From Carposina sasakii (Eukaryota > Arthropoda > Insecta > Lepidoptera > Carposinidae), in the NCBI GenBank assembly GCA_014607495.2, contig CP053154.1, positions 9,176,001-9,240,000 of the forward strand: a stretch of DNA of 64,000 nucleotides, written 5' to 3'. The notes under the pieces are model-generated. The model was not told the origin of the DNA and made no database searches. It saw nothing but the letters and a program-made list of their open reading frames with translations. Numbering within the stretch: the stretch's first letter is position 1; each line of letters opens with the position of its first letter. Positions 31,000-43,100 of this stretch are shown one piece after another. Made by a program: the position numbers and the translations under genes.

Positions 31000-32165
31000 A
31001 GTGAAATTATTACAAAATATTTTGTATAAAATAGACGTAGAAAATAAACAGAATCACCACATTTTTTAAACTTCAAATCATATGTCATTAACTAGAACCT
31101 GTGAACTATGCGTCTCAAACCAAATTCCTGGTCTCAAAGCATGCATCACAATATGAGCCGCATGCGGGCATTCGGGAATAATCCATTCTATGGCCGCATG
31201 CGAGATCCCTATCTTTGATTACGATGAATAAATGCAATATGAACCAAGCTTTTATGCTTTTATCAACCTACGTTAGAAATATGTGTACGGTAGGTATGGC
31301 TTTTTTGGCAGTTTAGAACACTTTCATCCAACTTTTAAAAAATGCTTCTGTAATAATCTCCGAAATGGGGTAGCCACGTAGGGTAGCCAGAACTGCAAGA
31401 TAACAAAGGAGATAGCTTAGCCACGTTTAGCATAGCGGGGGCAGATGTAAATGATTAGTGACAAGTTGCTAACTTATCGCCTGGGAGCAGATTTATTATC
31501 CCTGGGAGAATTTCCGAGTTCCTTATTTGACATGAAGTGCAACTGATCACAGCTGATGTATTCCAGTAAAGCCCTAGCATCAGCACAGGACCTATAATAT
31601 CACCATCTTTTCAGCAAAATCAGTTTTTGTGTTATCCCAGGAACCCAGAATAAGGAGTTGATAAACTTGGTACCTAAGTTAAATCATAGAAATATATTAT
31701 CTAGTAGTAGTCTATAGGTAGTATAGTACGTAAAGAAACACATTTGAATTTACTAGTTTATTATGACTTAGGCATTCCACTTAAGTAGGGACGTATTACA
31801 TTAAAATATATTTACATATGCAATACTCAACATTAAAACCAAGAGATAATATAATTTTCAATAGTATTTCGAAATAAATTTATAGTCTGTGTGGCACACG
31901 CAAATGGATTATTACATTTATATCTAAGTATACAGCTTTGGTTGAGAGTCTTTTTCAATAAACCAAATAGGGATATGTTAAATTCTAATGCACGCTCACT
32001 CAGTAATACTAGGTAAGGGATATATTTTACGTAAAATTAAATAAATTGTAGGTATACACGATTTTATAGAGTCCATCATCACGCTGCAGCATCACCCTGT
32101 AACCAACAATGTTAATGTTAAATAGATTTTACAATAAGGTGCAGGTCAAGTGCACCGCCAGCCCG
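31000..32165. other. Intergenic, no gene seen
   Basis: AT-rich sequence upstream of the unknown gene. I see no coding exon or clear repeat. Confidence 0.45.
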
Positions 32166-32169
32166 CATA

Positions 32170-32330
32170 CCATTTAGGGCAGATTTTTCAACAGGCAATA
32201 AATAGTTCTATGTAACTGCTGCATAAATTTGATATAGTCTTTCTTTAGAACTTGTTAAAAATAGAGACAGCATCTACTTTATCCTTCAAATAAACCTATC
32301 TGATCGTTGAAAATCGGCCCTTAATTCCAT
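32170..32330. mobile_element. Foldback MITE, TTAGGGC family, copy 1
   Basis: The ends TTTAGGGCAGATTTTTCAAC and GTTGAAAATCGGCCCTTAA are inverted. Related copies lie at 40282-40438 and, partly, at 45075-45195. Confidence 0.6.
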
Positions 32331-32384
32331 CCTTCTTCTATGTTGCTCTGGGAGTAAAAAATCGTGACTGCCGGAATCGACCAT

Positions 32385-32590
32385 ATTATTATTTTTAGTG
32401 AAAAAATCTTGCTACGCGCGTCTATGTTCATTTATGCAGAAAAACGCAGTATATTTACTAAACTTGGGACCCTAATATCTTGGGAATCAGACACTTCCCA
32501 GATATGCGTCCATGGAGTAAAATAATCGTGACGATGAGGAAATTCCGTATTATAGTATTCGGGAAGTTGACGACAAAAAAAACAACCTGT
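32385..32590. repeat. Interspersed repeat B, copy 2
   Basis: Inverted counterpart of 13910-14105, sharing TGGGAATCAGACACTTCCC-like and AAAAATCTTGCTACGCG-like segments. It ends AACAACCTGTATATA. Confidence 0.55.
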
Positions 32591-32606
32591 ATATACCTGG
32601 GTAATT

Positions 32607-33400
32607 TATGCATTCTCTAAGTGGGGTTCGCGAACCCCTAGGGGTACGCCGTTAGATGGTAGGGGGTTCGCGGAAAGATTTACGTAATGGTGGCTGGTTG
32701 GCTGTCAACCGTGTGCGATTTGCAAGGAGGCGCGCACGCGACTGAGTCGGTATAAATCCTAGTTTTAATAATAAAATGCTTAATAGTCATTAAGCAACAG
32801 GAGTCCATAAATGAAATGTGTGCTGATGAAAGTCTTCAAGCTGATTTCAAACGCATGTCCTTATTTAATTTTTGGGCAGGTAGACTTAGTGAATATCCTG
32901 AACTTTCTCGCAAAGCGGTAAATTTCCTTTTGCCCTTTGCAACAACCTACTTACGTGAGAGTGGATTTTCACACCTTGTAATGTTAAAAACTAAATACAG
33001 AAATCGACTTGTTGCTGAATCAGAATTAAGATTAAAGCTGTCTAAAATTCGTCCTCAAATTGATTCAATTTGCGCCGGGAAACAAGCCCACCCATCCCAT
33101 TAATATATTTTTCCCTTTTGCTACTTAGTGTATTTGTTAACTCTATTTGAAATTTAAAACCATATTTTCTTCTACAGGTACTTACATACATATACCTATA
33201 ATCACGCCTTTATCCCTTACGGGGTAGGCAGAGCACCAAGGGTCGATAGAACAACATGGTGCCACTTCTAACCAATTTCGAGGGTATAGTTAAGATGTCC
33301 AAGTTCTACAGGTAGTTTATTTTGAGTTAAGGGTTCGCGATCGTTTAAGAACTTTTACAAGGGTACGCGGGGCAATAAGTTTGAGTAACCCTGCTCTACG
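32607..33400 (+). mobile_element. hAT-like element remnant
   Basis: A right-end sequence, on the minus strand GCAGGGTTACTCAAACTTA, resembles hAT termini. The left end reads GTGGGGTTCGCGAACCCC. It contains a short C-terminal transposase fragment (32816-33103) and, after it, a piece of the (TATG)-tailed retroelement 3' end (33186-33300, inverted). Confidence 0.6.
32816..33103 (+). pseudogene. hAT transposase C-terminal dimerisation fragment
   Basis: 95 codons with FWAGRLSEYPELSRKAVNFL, then LPFATTYLRESGF and KTKYRNRL, the conserved C-terminal end of ZBED/ZMYM-like hAT transposases. It ends GKQAHPSH-stop. The catalytic part is absent, so it is a remnant of an internally deleted element. Confidence 0.75.
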
Positions 33401-34134
33401 TTAATGCATATTTATGTTTTCTTATGTTATTAAATATTAGTTTTTTTGTGATATAATTCCACCACCGGTCACCGGTTACTCAACCTTTTTTGGCGTTAAT
33501 ATGTAGATATTATTAATTCTGTAAGTACTTATATTGTGTGCAACTGTGCATGCATTTAGATATTAGATTGGATAGCATTGAATTAATTAGGTGTAGGCAC
33601 TTACTTAACAATAATGACATCAACATCATTGAAAATTTTAAAATATTAGACCGAGATTTTACGTAAAAATATTCAATACTCAATCATTTATTGCATTCAT
33701 ATGTAGTTAAAGATCTTAATAAATAATTTACAGATAACATATATAACCCTGTTGGGCACAGCAACATTTTAGTGTGGTAGGCAGACTGGATTTCTTTTAA
33801 GTAAATAAGAAATATTTTCCTTTAACTATAGTTATATTTTTTATTATTTTAGGTTAAGACAGTTAAGTCAAACATAATTACATAATAACCACAACCAAAA
33901 GTAGTTTTAGATCTGAACCGATCTTATATGTGCTTTACATTTAGTGAATAGTGCTTAGTCTATAACCTAATAATTTTGTTCCCATATCGTTACCTTGATT
34001 AGAAAGTTGTAATTTGCAAAACAATAAAATTTCTGTGAGCTAAATTCTGAACTGCAACCTTCTACTTTGCAAACTGAATAATAAACGATAGTTCACTCCA
34101 TGCTAATTTAATAATGATAAAAGTACGTACAAAT

Positions 34135-37100
34135 TCAAAGTTTTACTTTTGGTATAGTTATCGTTGGCGGCAAAGGCAAAAGATTGTTACCGTATCTAGC
34201 ATGAAAATTTTTATCTACAGATGCGTCGCTATCTTCGTTTTTATCAATGTTCTTACCAGAGAAACTCTTTAAATTCTGAAAAAGAGTTGCCAATTTAAAA
34301 AACACATTTCCGGTATTGTTTAACTTTAGTCCTAGGGAAATCGTCAGATACTTACCAAAGCTTCAGTCTTTTTACGTAGATTCGATCTAGATAGTGTTAA
34401 GGCGAGTTCAGATTGGAGTCTATTCGTGATGGGTTCCTCGGGGTCGGGTCCGTCAGGTCTGTCGCCGTTCAGGAAGTCCAGCTTCGACGGCTCCCGTCGG
34501 TGCACTCCCCCGGTGCTGTACTCCCCGATCGTCACCGACACTGGCCTGACGTGCTTCTTCATGGTCGCCGTTCCATTGGGAGCCTTCACAAAATAATGCG
34601 AAGGTGGTCTCGGTTGAACATTTGAAGGATTTTTCAACTTATACGATTCGAGTGAATCCAGTTCCGCTTTGTCATCCTTACCGTTTTTAAATTTCTGTGT
34701 TACATCAGTTTTATTGTTGTAGTCCGGTGTCGGTGTTCTAGTTAGGGTACCGTTTTTAACAATTTTATTGTAATCTATAGGTTTCTGGTGATTGATGTTA
34801 CTGTTTTTATAGTCCCCGTTTTTATGATCTCCGTTTTTATAGTCTCCAAATTTTTTTGTTCGCCATTTTTATAATCGCCATTTTTGAGTGCCACATTCTT
34901 GTTTTCACTCTTCGGTTTCGGCATCTGTAAACACCGTTATTTTGTTACAGTTTCATAAATCTTTGACTGTTTAGTGTACCTGTTACCTGAATAAATATAG
35001 TGAAGTCTCTTACCGGTGGCGGTGGAGGTGGATTATGCGAGGCTTCCCTTTGCGGTTGCGAGTCTCGTTTCAACTGCGTGTGAACTCCATTTCCATTGGT
35101 GACTCCTGGGTGATCGTCCGCCTTCCTTAGGGGCAATGTTTGTTGGCGATCCTAAGCAGACAATTTTGGTTTGAATTATTTGATAATATGTAAGTTCAAA
35201 TTAATTGACTGTTTTTCATGAGCACATGTTATCTACATAAGACAATTAAAAGGATTAACAAGCTCCAATAGCATGACGGTTGAAGATACATACATTCAAA
35301 CATTAAATTAATCTGGGCATTATCTCTATCTACTTATAACGTAAATGGTATAATGTAAATCTCAGGCACTCATTCTTACAGCTAATTTTGTGACTTACAG
35401 AACCGAACTGCATACAAAGGTACGTGCTTAGGTAGGTAAGTACTATATTTCGTAGAAATATAGCTCAAACATTTTTTTTTTAATAACAATATTTTGTATA
35501 GCAATTTCTACATCGGCCACCTACTACTTACTACGTCATCATCATCATCAGCCTATTGCAGTCCACTGCTGGACGTAGGCCTCCACCAGGGCACGCCACA
35601 AGACTACCATGGGGGGTATTTCCCCATAGTTACCACGCCCGCCCAGGGTTGGTGACCGCAGTTTGTATTTTAGACTATGTTGTCAACACGGTAGGCGCTG
35701 CTGCCCACCTCCCGGAAACCCTTAATCGCCTCGTACGATACCCACGGGCAGACATGGGGTGGTACGAATTCTACTCTGCCGGCACCACGCGGCCTAAACT
35801 TACTACCTACCTACTAACTTACTACGTAAAACCTTAGTATTACTTAATAGACCAAGAATTTGCAAAACCTTTCAAATTATTTAGGTAGTTATTTTGAATT
35901 GATTAATTACATATTATTTACTTATTTATGTCATTAGTAGTGTAGTGAATGTTATCTGTATTAGAATGTTAACAATTAACTAATTAATAGCCGGTTCATA
36001 AAGTTGCACTGTCGTCCTAGAGTTGTACTACCTCTATGAACAAAAATAAGTAAACATCCTACATATGCCTGGTATAATTAAAACCACTCAAAGTTTTTAC
36101 TCGATTACATTACGTTTATAATTAGGTAATATAATAGGTGGTCATATCATTTACGACAGCCAATTGGCATTCGAGACAAGTGTTGTATAACCACAAGAAA
36201 CAATACAGGTATGAGCTACATATACCTTTATAACCGCACTTGTAACTACGTTCAGTGAACCTCTCTAAAACAAGACTGTTTCCTCTGTGAAAGCGAGATA
36301 GCACTCCTTATAGTGCCGATCTTGCACAACGAAAACAATCATAATATAAGAGTGCATGGTTAGATTAAAACGATTCGACATTATCCGATACGTACAATAT
36401 CGGGCCCCAAGTAAAATTTACAAGATCCGATATCTGACCGGACAATGTAGAAGGCAGGGGCAATCAGATGTATATTTCATACATTACACTTGGCCCAATT
36501 TCGCATCGGCGGCGTCCGATATTGAATCGGATACTGTGTAAACCTAAACGCTCGTATTCTTATGGTCAAACCCACCTACCATAGTCTGCCTCTTTATTAA
36601 TAACATGCCATTTATTATTTGACATTGAACTTAAACAGCATAGCATCATCGCAACAAAACACATCATGGTACAAAAAATATCGCATTATTTACGTCATTG
36701 ACTCAGGACTTTGATTTACCTACTTATAACCTGATTTACCTCTTTCATAAGTAAGTATGCAAAATTTAACTCAGCTGTTTATTATAGTCGGCCCGTTTCT
36801 GTAACGTCATGACAGATTATAAAACCTATATATTTTCGTTGCCATTTTTTCTGCTAAGTTATTCTTATCCATCCGGAAGGAGATGTCCTTTGGACCACAA
36901 TATTGACTGTGCCATAAGCTCATTCCTGTGCTGACTTATGAATGCTAAAGTATACATCGTGTATGTTATAAATTATTCCAATGGTAATATTTGAATTACT
37001 CCTAGAATTTCTAGAACATACGTGTTTTATAAATAAAATTATACTGTTTTTGATTAACTTTCCATCTGTCACCGCTATGCAAAATGTTGTTATTGGATTT

Positions 37101-40100
37101 ATTTTAGTCCTGCAGTTATGGCTACTCCATTCGGGAACATAGTCGTGTATAAATAATATGTATGTTATACATATAAGCAGGAATTAATCTAAACGTAACC
37201 AAGATGCAGGTAAATTAGATCTAAGTGTACAGGTTGTATTCACATACCTAATCTGCTTGACCGTCGTCATTATGTTTGCCTTACTTTACTAGTTATACGG
37301 AATGATGTCATTTTAGATATATCTTTGGGGAATAACACAATAATTTTGGAGTTGTCTTGAATCTCGAATCGAATATTTTTAAAAGGTTTAGGTTGCTAGC
37401 TGAAATGTTAGCCTGAATATTATAAGTTGCATCATCTACAGCAAATAAGGCGTTCTTATAGGAACGGACTATGACTGCAGTAAACCACCATCTTATTGAT
37501 ATTTACATAAAAATATTATAAAATTATTAATAAAGAAATTGAAAAAATTCTTCACCCGAGTGGGAATCGAACCCACGACCACTGCAAACCGTGCCAGCCG
37601 CTCTAACCACTGAGCTACCGGGTCAATTACTCGGATGACGAATTTTACCATATCTTTTCTAAATTACATAATGGCAACGTTATTTTTCATCCCGATAGCT
37701 ATACACTAGCCAAATCTCGGCAAACAAAGCTGAATCCCTCAGCACAATGTTTAAAGATGAAACGATCAACCATATTAATAGATTCCGCATAGTAACTATC
37801 CAAATCAATGATTAACAGACTTTCTGTTCGTCCGATTAGAACAAAAACAAAAAGGTGTAACGACGAAAAACTTGAGGGACGAGGGTAGTAAGAAAATTCT
37901 ACTACTTATAGGTTCATTCTGCTGATATCCTATAAGTATCCTATAATCATAATATTAACACTCGAGTTATTGTTAATATTTTGGCGTTCTATGACTAACT
38001 ATTTGACAACTCTTCAGATATAAAAACACGACATGTGAATGTTATCAGTATCGATTGCAAACAACGGCGAGATAACAATATAATGCTAGTGGAAAAACAG
38101 GTGACATTATTAGAAAAAAAAAATGCAAAGAAAATATTAAGTACCCACAATTTGTATCGTATTTTAGAAAGTGCACCATCATTCATCTGGTTAACTTGAA
38201 ACACAGCGTAGTACTTATTTTGCTTCGCTCCAATAATAATAGGCACAATATCAATGTTCAACTTACTTCATAACACTGGATGACGACTAACGGCTTACTT
38301 TTAGTGTTGCCTCTCATTTTGTATCTCAATTTATAACCAATGTATAGGTACACTAAAGTTCGCACTTCAACTGTCCTAGAGTTAATAGCTCGTATACGGC
38401 ATGTTGATAATAACTATTGCACTAGCTAACACTTAAAATATGCACTAAACTTATCCAGCATGAAACAATACTCAGAGCATTTGAACAATATGCTGAAATC
38501 ACGTAAATATATGCAAGAGCGCGTGAAGGTCAGTCATAATTATTTTTCCTCGGAAAATCGAGTTTATGTCGCGGCGCGAGCGCAGTGCGATGCGGGCAGC
38601 GAGGCGTGCGAGCGACGGACGACAGCGAGCTCGCTGCGCCGGCCAAGCGCGACCGGCCCTCACCACTAGTCGTTATCAGTGCAGCTATAGCATTGCTGAT
38701 GCGGAATCACGACATGAGGCTCGAATATAAATCATCGCACCATACGACTTCAGACAGCAAATGACCTGGTTAGATTGTATTAGGTATACCAAATCTAGAT
38801 TTTACTTCTTTATGGAAGTGCTGTCATAATGTTTTAGTTCTCGGCTTAATATAATTTATGAGGGTTTTAAGAGTTGTTAGTTTAATCGCATCGTTCTGTG
38901 TACTGTAAACTACAGTACTACTTGTATCAATTTTCATAATCGTCAGAATTGAACTATGAAGATTATAAATATATCGATTATCAAGTATGTACGGTAAGCA
39001 GGTTACACCTTAAAATCTGCCGGTAGATTAGTATATTTATCTGATTAATTCACATTCATAAAAATCATTTCTTAGTATCATATTGATAATGCTTCTTATC
39101 TACATTATAGGAATAGAATTATATTATATTATATATTATAGGTTATATTTCTATTATTATAGGTATTACGAGTATACCACATTATTGCAGTGCAGGTATC
39201 CATTAACAAAAATTTTAATACCGATACCTGAGTACATAATTAAAGTTAATTGCTGTAGAAAAGATAAATATTGCAGTCTTCTAATTAGCAAAATTGTAGT
39301 AAACCAATAATTGTCCTAATTTTAAATATAAGATCGCAGCAAACACATGCCATTGTATTTCTATTATCAAGATGTAGTGTGAAATCGACGTTTAAAGTAT
39401 CATGACTGCCTAGAGTAAATCTGCCTGAGAAACTATTCAAATATATATAGCAAAGTGATGAAAGAAAAGTATATTTTCCCACATAGATGGCGAAATGTTG
39501 TGTCAAAACTATATCTGGTTAGGTTACTTTGTCACATGCTCCTGATTGCTCTTAATAAGTGTGGTATGTTATAATGTTCCTAAACGAGACTGAAAACCTG
39601 CCGGGATCAATGATCTCGGATCATCCTCGAATGCAGATATCGAAAATCGTAAAATTTTCGCGTTGCTATGGGTATTTCCTTTCAGATTCCCTTTAAGTAC
39701 CTCTAATGTGATTTTTTAAAGTAACTACTACGTTTTTCATCCATGAAAACTTAAGAAGTCCCGTTTTTTCCTGGGACACCAGAGGGGTAAGCACGAACCT
39801 CTCGATAGTCGCTAGCGGTACGCCCCGCGTAAAAAGGTTCGTGCTTACCCCACTGTCCTTTCTTATCGGATGCCTGTCATACAAAGAACACACTTCCAAG
39901 TCTCTTAGGTCTCCAAGATCAGCTGTGCATTATTTCAGTCATTCAGGACAAAGCATGTAATAGATTAGAGAAAAATTTACAATTTTACTTCCGAATTGTT
40001 TTTGCAAAATACGTAATAAGGCGACGTTTTTCTCCTTACACGAACGAAGCCGCGGGTGGTAGCTAAATTCAAATAAAATAGTAACGGTACCGCTCCAATA

Positions 40101-43100
40101 AACGCAGTTTATGTAAGCATATAGTTTTGTGTCAGACCGGCCTTATTTAAACGGCGGCGTAACATTGTCTCGCTACCAACGTTATGCAATTCCCTAAATA
40201 CTTTTAATAATGTGCATGCAATACTTGCGTTATTACAGAGCAGTGGTTCTCAACCTAGGAGGCCTGATGGTGCTTTTTAGCTAAGGGCCGATTGTTCAAA
40301 TGGACGATAGCCTTCTGAACTTCTGAAGGATAAATTTATTTATTATTTCTCTTAAACTTGATAAAGGTAGGTAGCAGTGTTCAGACATAATCAACTATCC
40401 TTCAGATAGGCTATCTGTCCTAAAAATCAGCCCTTAGGCGTGGTATGAAAATTGTACGGGAAAAAGTATTTGCTTTATATATGTACTTGCATAGTTGGTG
40501 GAAATTGTCTCGATTTGTGTGGGTCGTGAGAAGTATCTTTGCGAAAAATGTTAGTCTCATCAAACCCTTTTCATTTGTAGAAACTGGCGGACTACTACCT
40601 TTTACATAAATATGTTTATTAGTGGGTCAACAACAAGGAATATCAAAGTTTCCGAGAACCCAAGACATAGGCACAACATCATTGTTTAATAGTTTACATA
40701 CGTGCTTCTGAGAGACTTGAACAATAGTGTGACATAAAATAAATAAGCAATCGCACTGTAACATGCTATATTACATCGATAGTCAACACTTGTATTTACT
40801 GCTAATAGTACGTATAGAAAGTTATATCTGATCATCGTCTTTTACTTTGGACGATCATGTGTGTCCCTCACTTTTTGGTGTTACTATCGTGTTATTGAAA
40901 TTCTCTAAAAAGACTTAAATCTCGACCACGAAAAAAATAATTGACTGGCCTGAGATTCTCGCGCTTTTCAAACTAATAAACTTCTGAATCAGAATTTCTG
41001 ATAGCTCTATCTTAGGTTGTACCTACATCAGCATTTTAATATCTGTGATAACCTTGAAATATCCAATTACTTTATACATAAAAGATACGAACGTTGACTA
41101 TAGATAGATTTTTCTAATATTATGATCATCAAAGTCTCGTTACATAAGTACCTATAGTTTAGAAGAACTTCGCGTAAAAATAGATAGGTAGAGACAAACA
41201 ACAGTTACTTTTTATGTCATAACCGTTTCATACAATTTCCTGAATAACAATTTCCTTTACATGGGTATCCATCCATTCTAGGGTTGCCATCTCAAAACTT
41301 TCAAAACCAGGATTTGAAGAAGAAATACCAGGACATTTCGATTACAAGCCAGGACTATACCGCTGACGCTTATTTGCGTCGTCGCACTAGGCGTTGACCT
41401 GATGTCGGCACCCTTAGAAAATCTGCCGATAGTGAATGTGTCAGGACTCTAAAACTCAGGACGGTGCTTAAAAACTATCCAGGATAGCCCAAAAAGCAGG
41501 ACATGTCCCGGGAAAATAGGACGGTTGGAAACCCTAATCCATGCATCCAGGCCGCAGTTTATAGACCTCTTGCAATTAAGAAGTAATAACTATAAACAAG
41601 ATTGTATACCTCTACATGCAAGCACAGATGCAAGTGAGACTGAGCTTGGCTACACTTAATAATAACCGCTAGATTCAAACGAATTTCCTAGTATTCTTGT
41701 ATATGTATACAAAAGCAAGTTCCTCGCAGCTAATAGAATCGACGAGCACAACGCACAAGTCATGCGGATCGGTAATAAACTTAACGTTATTGACCTATGT
41801 TTGCTTGTAATATAGGTACTTTGACCTTACTTGTAAAATCATAGAATCCGGTTGTATTTATCTCTATTTTGACTTGTAAAGTAGGTAGAGTAGGACTATC
41901 ATGCATGAGGGTAACCAGTCCCCGCAGGATGCAATTAAGAACGTATGTTTAGTGCGTTGCAACACTTTAAATTATAGTGCAATGACAATTTTGCAAACGA
42001 GGGTTTCTTGTTGATTTCACTCATATATTTACTCACCTAGTAGCTCTGGATTGTATAGGTACGTACACGGTATTTAGTTGGGTCATTTATGAGTATAGAT
42101 GCTAGTAGACGTACGGGACTTCGTCCGCTTTAAGTACCTATATAGCCTATGTAGGTATGTGTTATTCTGATGTACTTATAACCAAGTTTCATAAAAATCT
42201 ATTCAGGATTTAGTAGTCAGATTTACAGATTCAGTAGCCTTTGCGAGAAAACATCGACACGTTCTCACAAAAATACACATTTATCTAATAGAAGGATAAA
42301 AGAGGTAAAGTTACTAATATGGTATGGTCCAATGCTATTTCTTGTAATTATGCGTCACAATAATCAACTATCTGTTATTTAGGCATAAGTGGACCTAAAT
42401 AGCATAAAATTGTACGACTAACACCGAGTATGCGTCGTTGTCTTAACGATAATTAAAATAAATTGCTACTGATGATTATTTGTCAAACCTTACACAAAGT
42501 TATTTCAAACGTTCAACACTTAGTTAAATGTCCAGTTTGAATGTTAGTAAATGTCTTCGAAGCAACCAAGAACAACATTTTAGTATTTTCGTAATGAGCA
42601 AAAGCATTGAATGGGACTGATAAGCATTGTGTAAGATTTAGTGAAACACAACCAATTATCAACACGGCCGCGGCCGGCGCAAATCACAGCCTTGAGCGAT
42701 ATGATCCGAATGATTAATGATTGCAGGTAGGCTTATTTCATCGTCATTGTTCTACCGTGCTTCCTGAGCTATATGCAATAAATAGTAATCAGATATGTAG
42801 CAGTCATCGTAAAATAATAAATTGGATAATTATTGCGTATTATCAAAAGAATTATATATCTGACTAGTGGACGCCCGCGACTCCGTCCGCGTGGACTGCA
42901 GAAAAAACAAAATGTCGAAATTATCCGAGATAAAAACATTTTTCCTTGATAAAGAGTAGCCTATATGTTAAGTGGGACCTGTCACAATATATTACTGAAA
43001 ACTGCATCAAAATCGGTCCAGCCGTTTCCTAAGATTAGCGTGCACAAACATCGATCCGTTACAATTTTATTATATACTAGTGGATGCCTGAGACTCCGTC

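Larger units (their letters stand above)
35152..38550. other. Whirlin intron 8, proximal part (mobile-element remnants)
   Basis: A minus-strand non-LTR 3' end (about 35535-35810, GTCCAGCAGTGGACTGCAAT on the minus strand, (GAT)n tail) lies here. A foldback element is at 36381-36533 and a SINE at 37524-37625. The rest is unassigned. Confidence 0.5.

Noticed and set aside
34413..34625. Plus-strand frame over whirlin exon 10
   Set aside because: Antisense shadow of a coding exon.
37550..37625. Functional tRNA gene on the minus strand
   Set aside because: The same tRNA-like head plus identical downstream AATTTTTTCCATTT sequence occurs at 59601 and partly at 15232, so it is a SINE.
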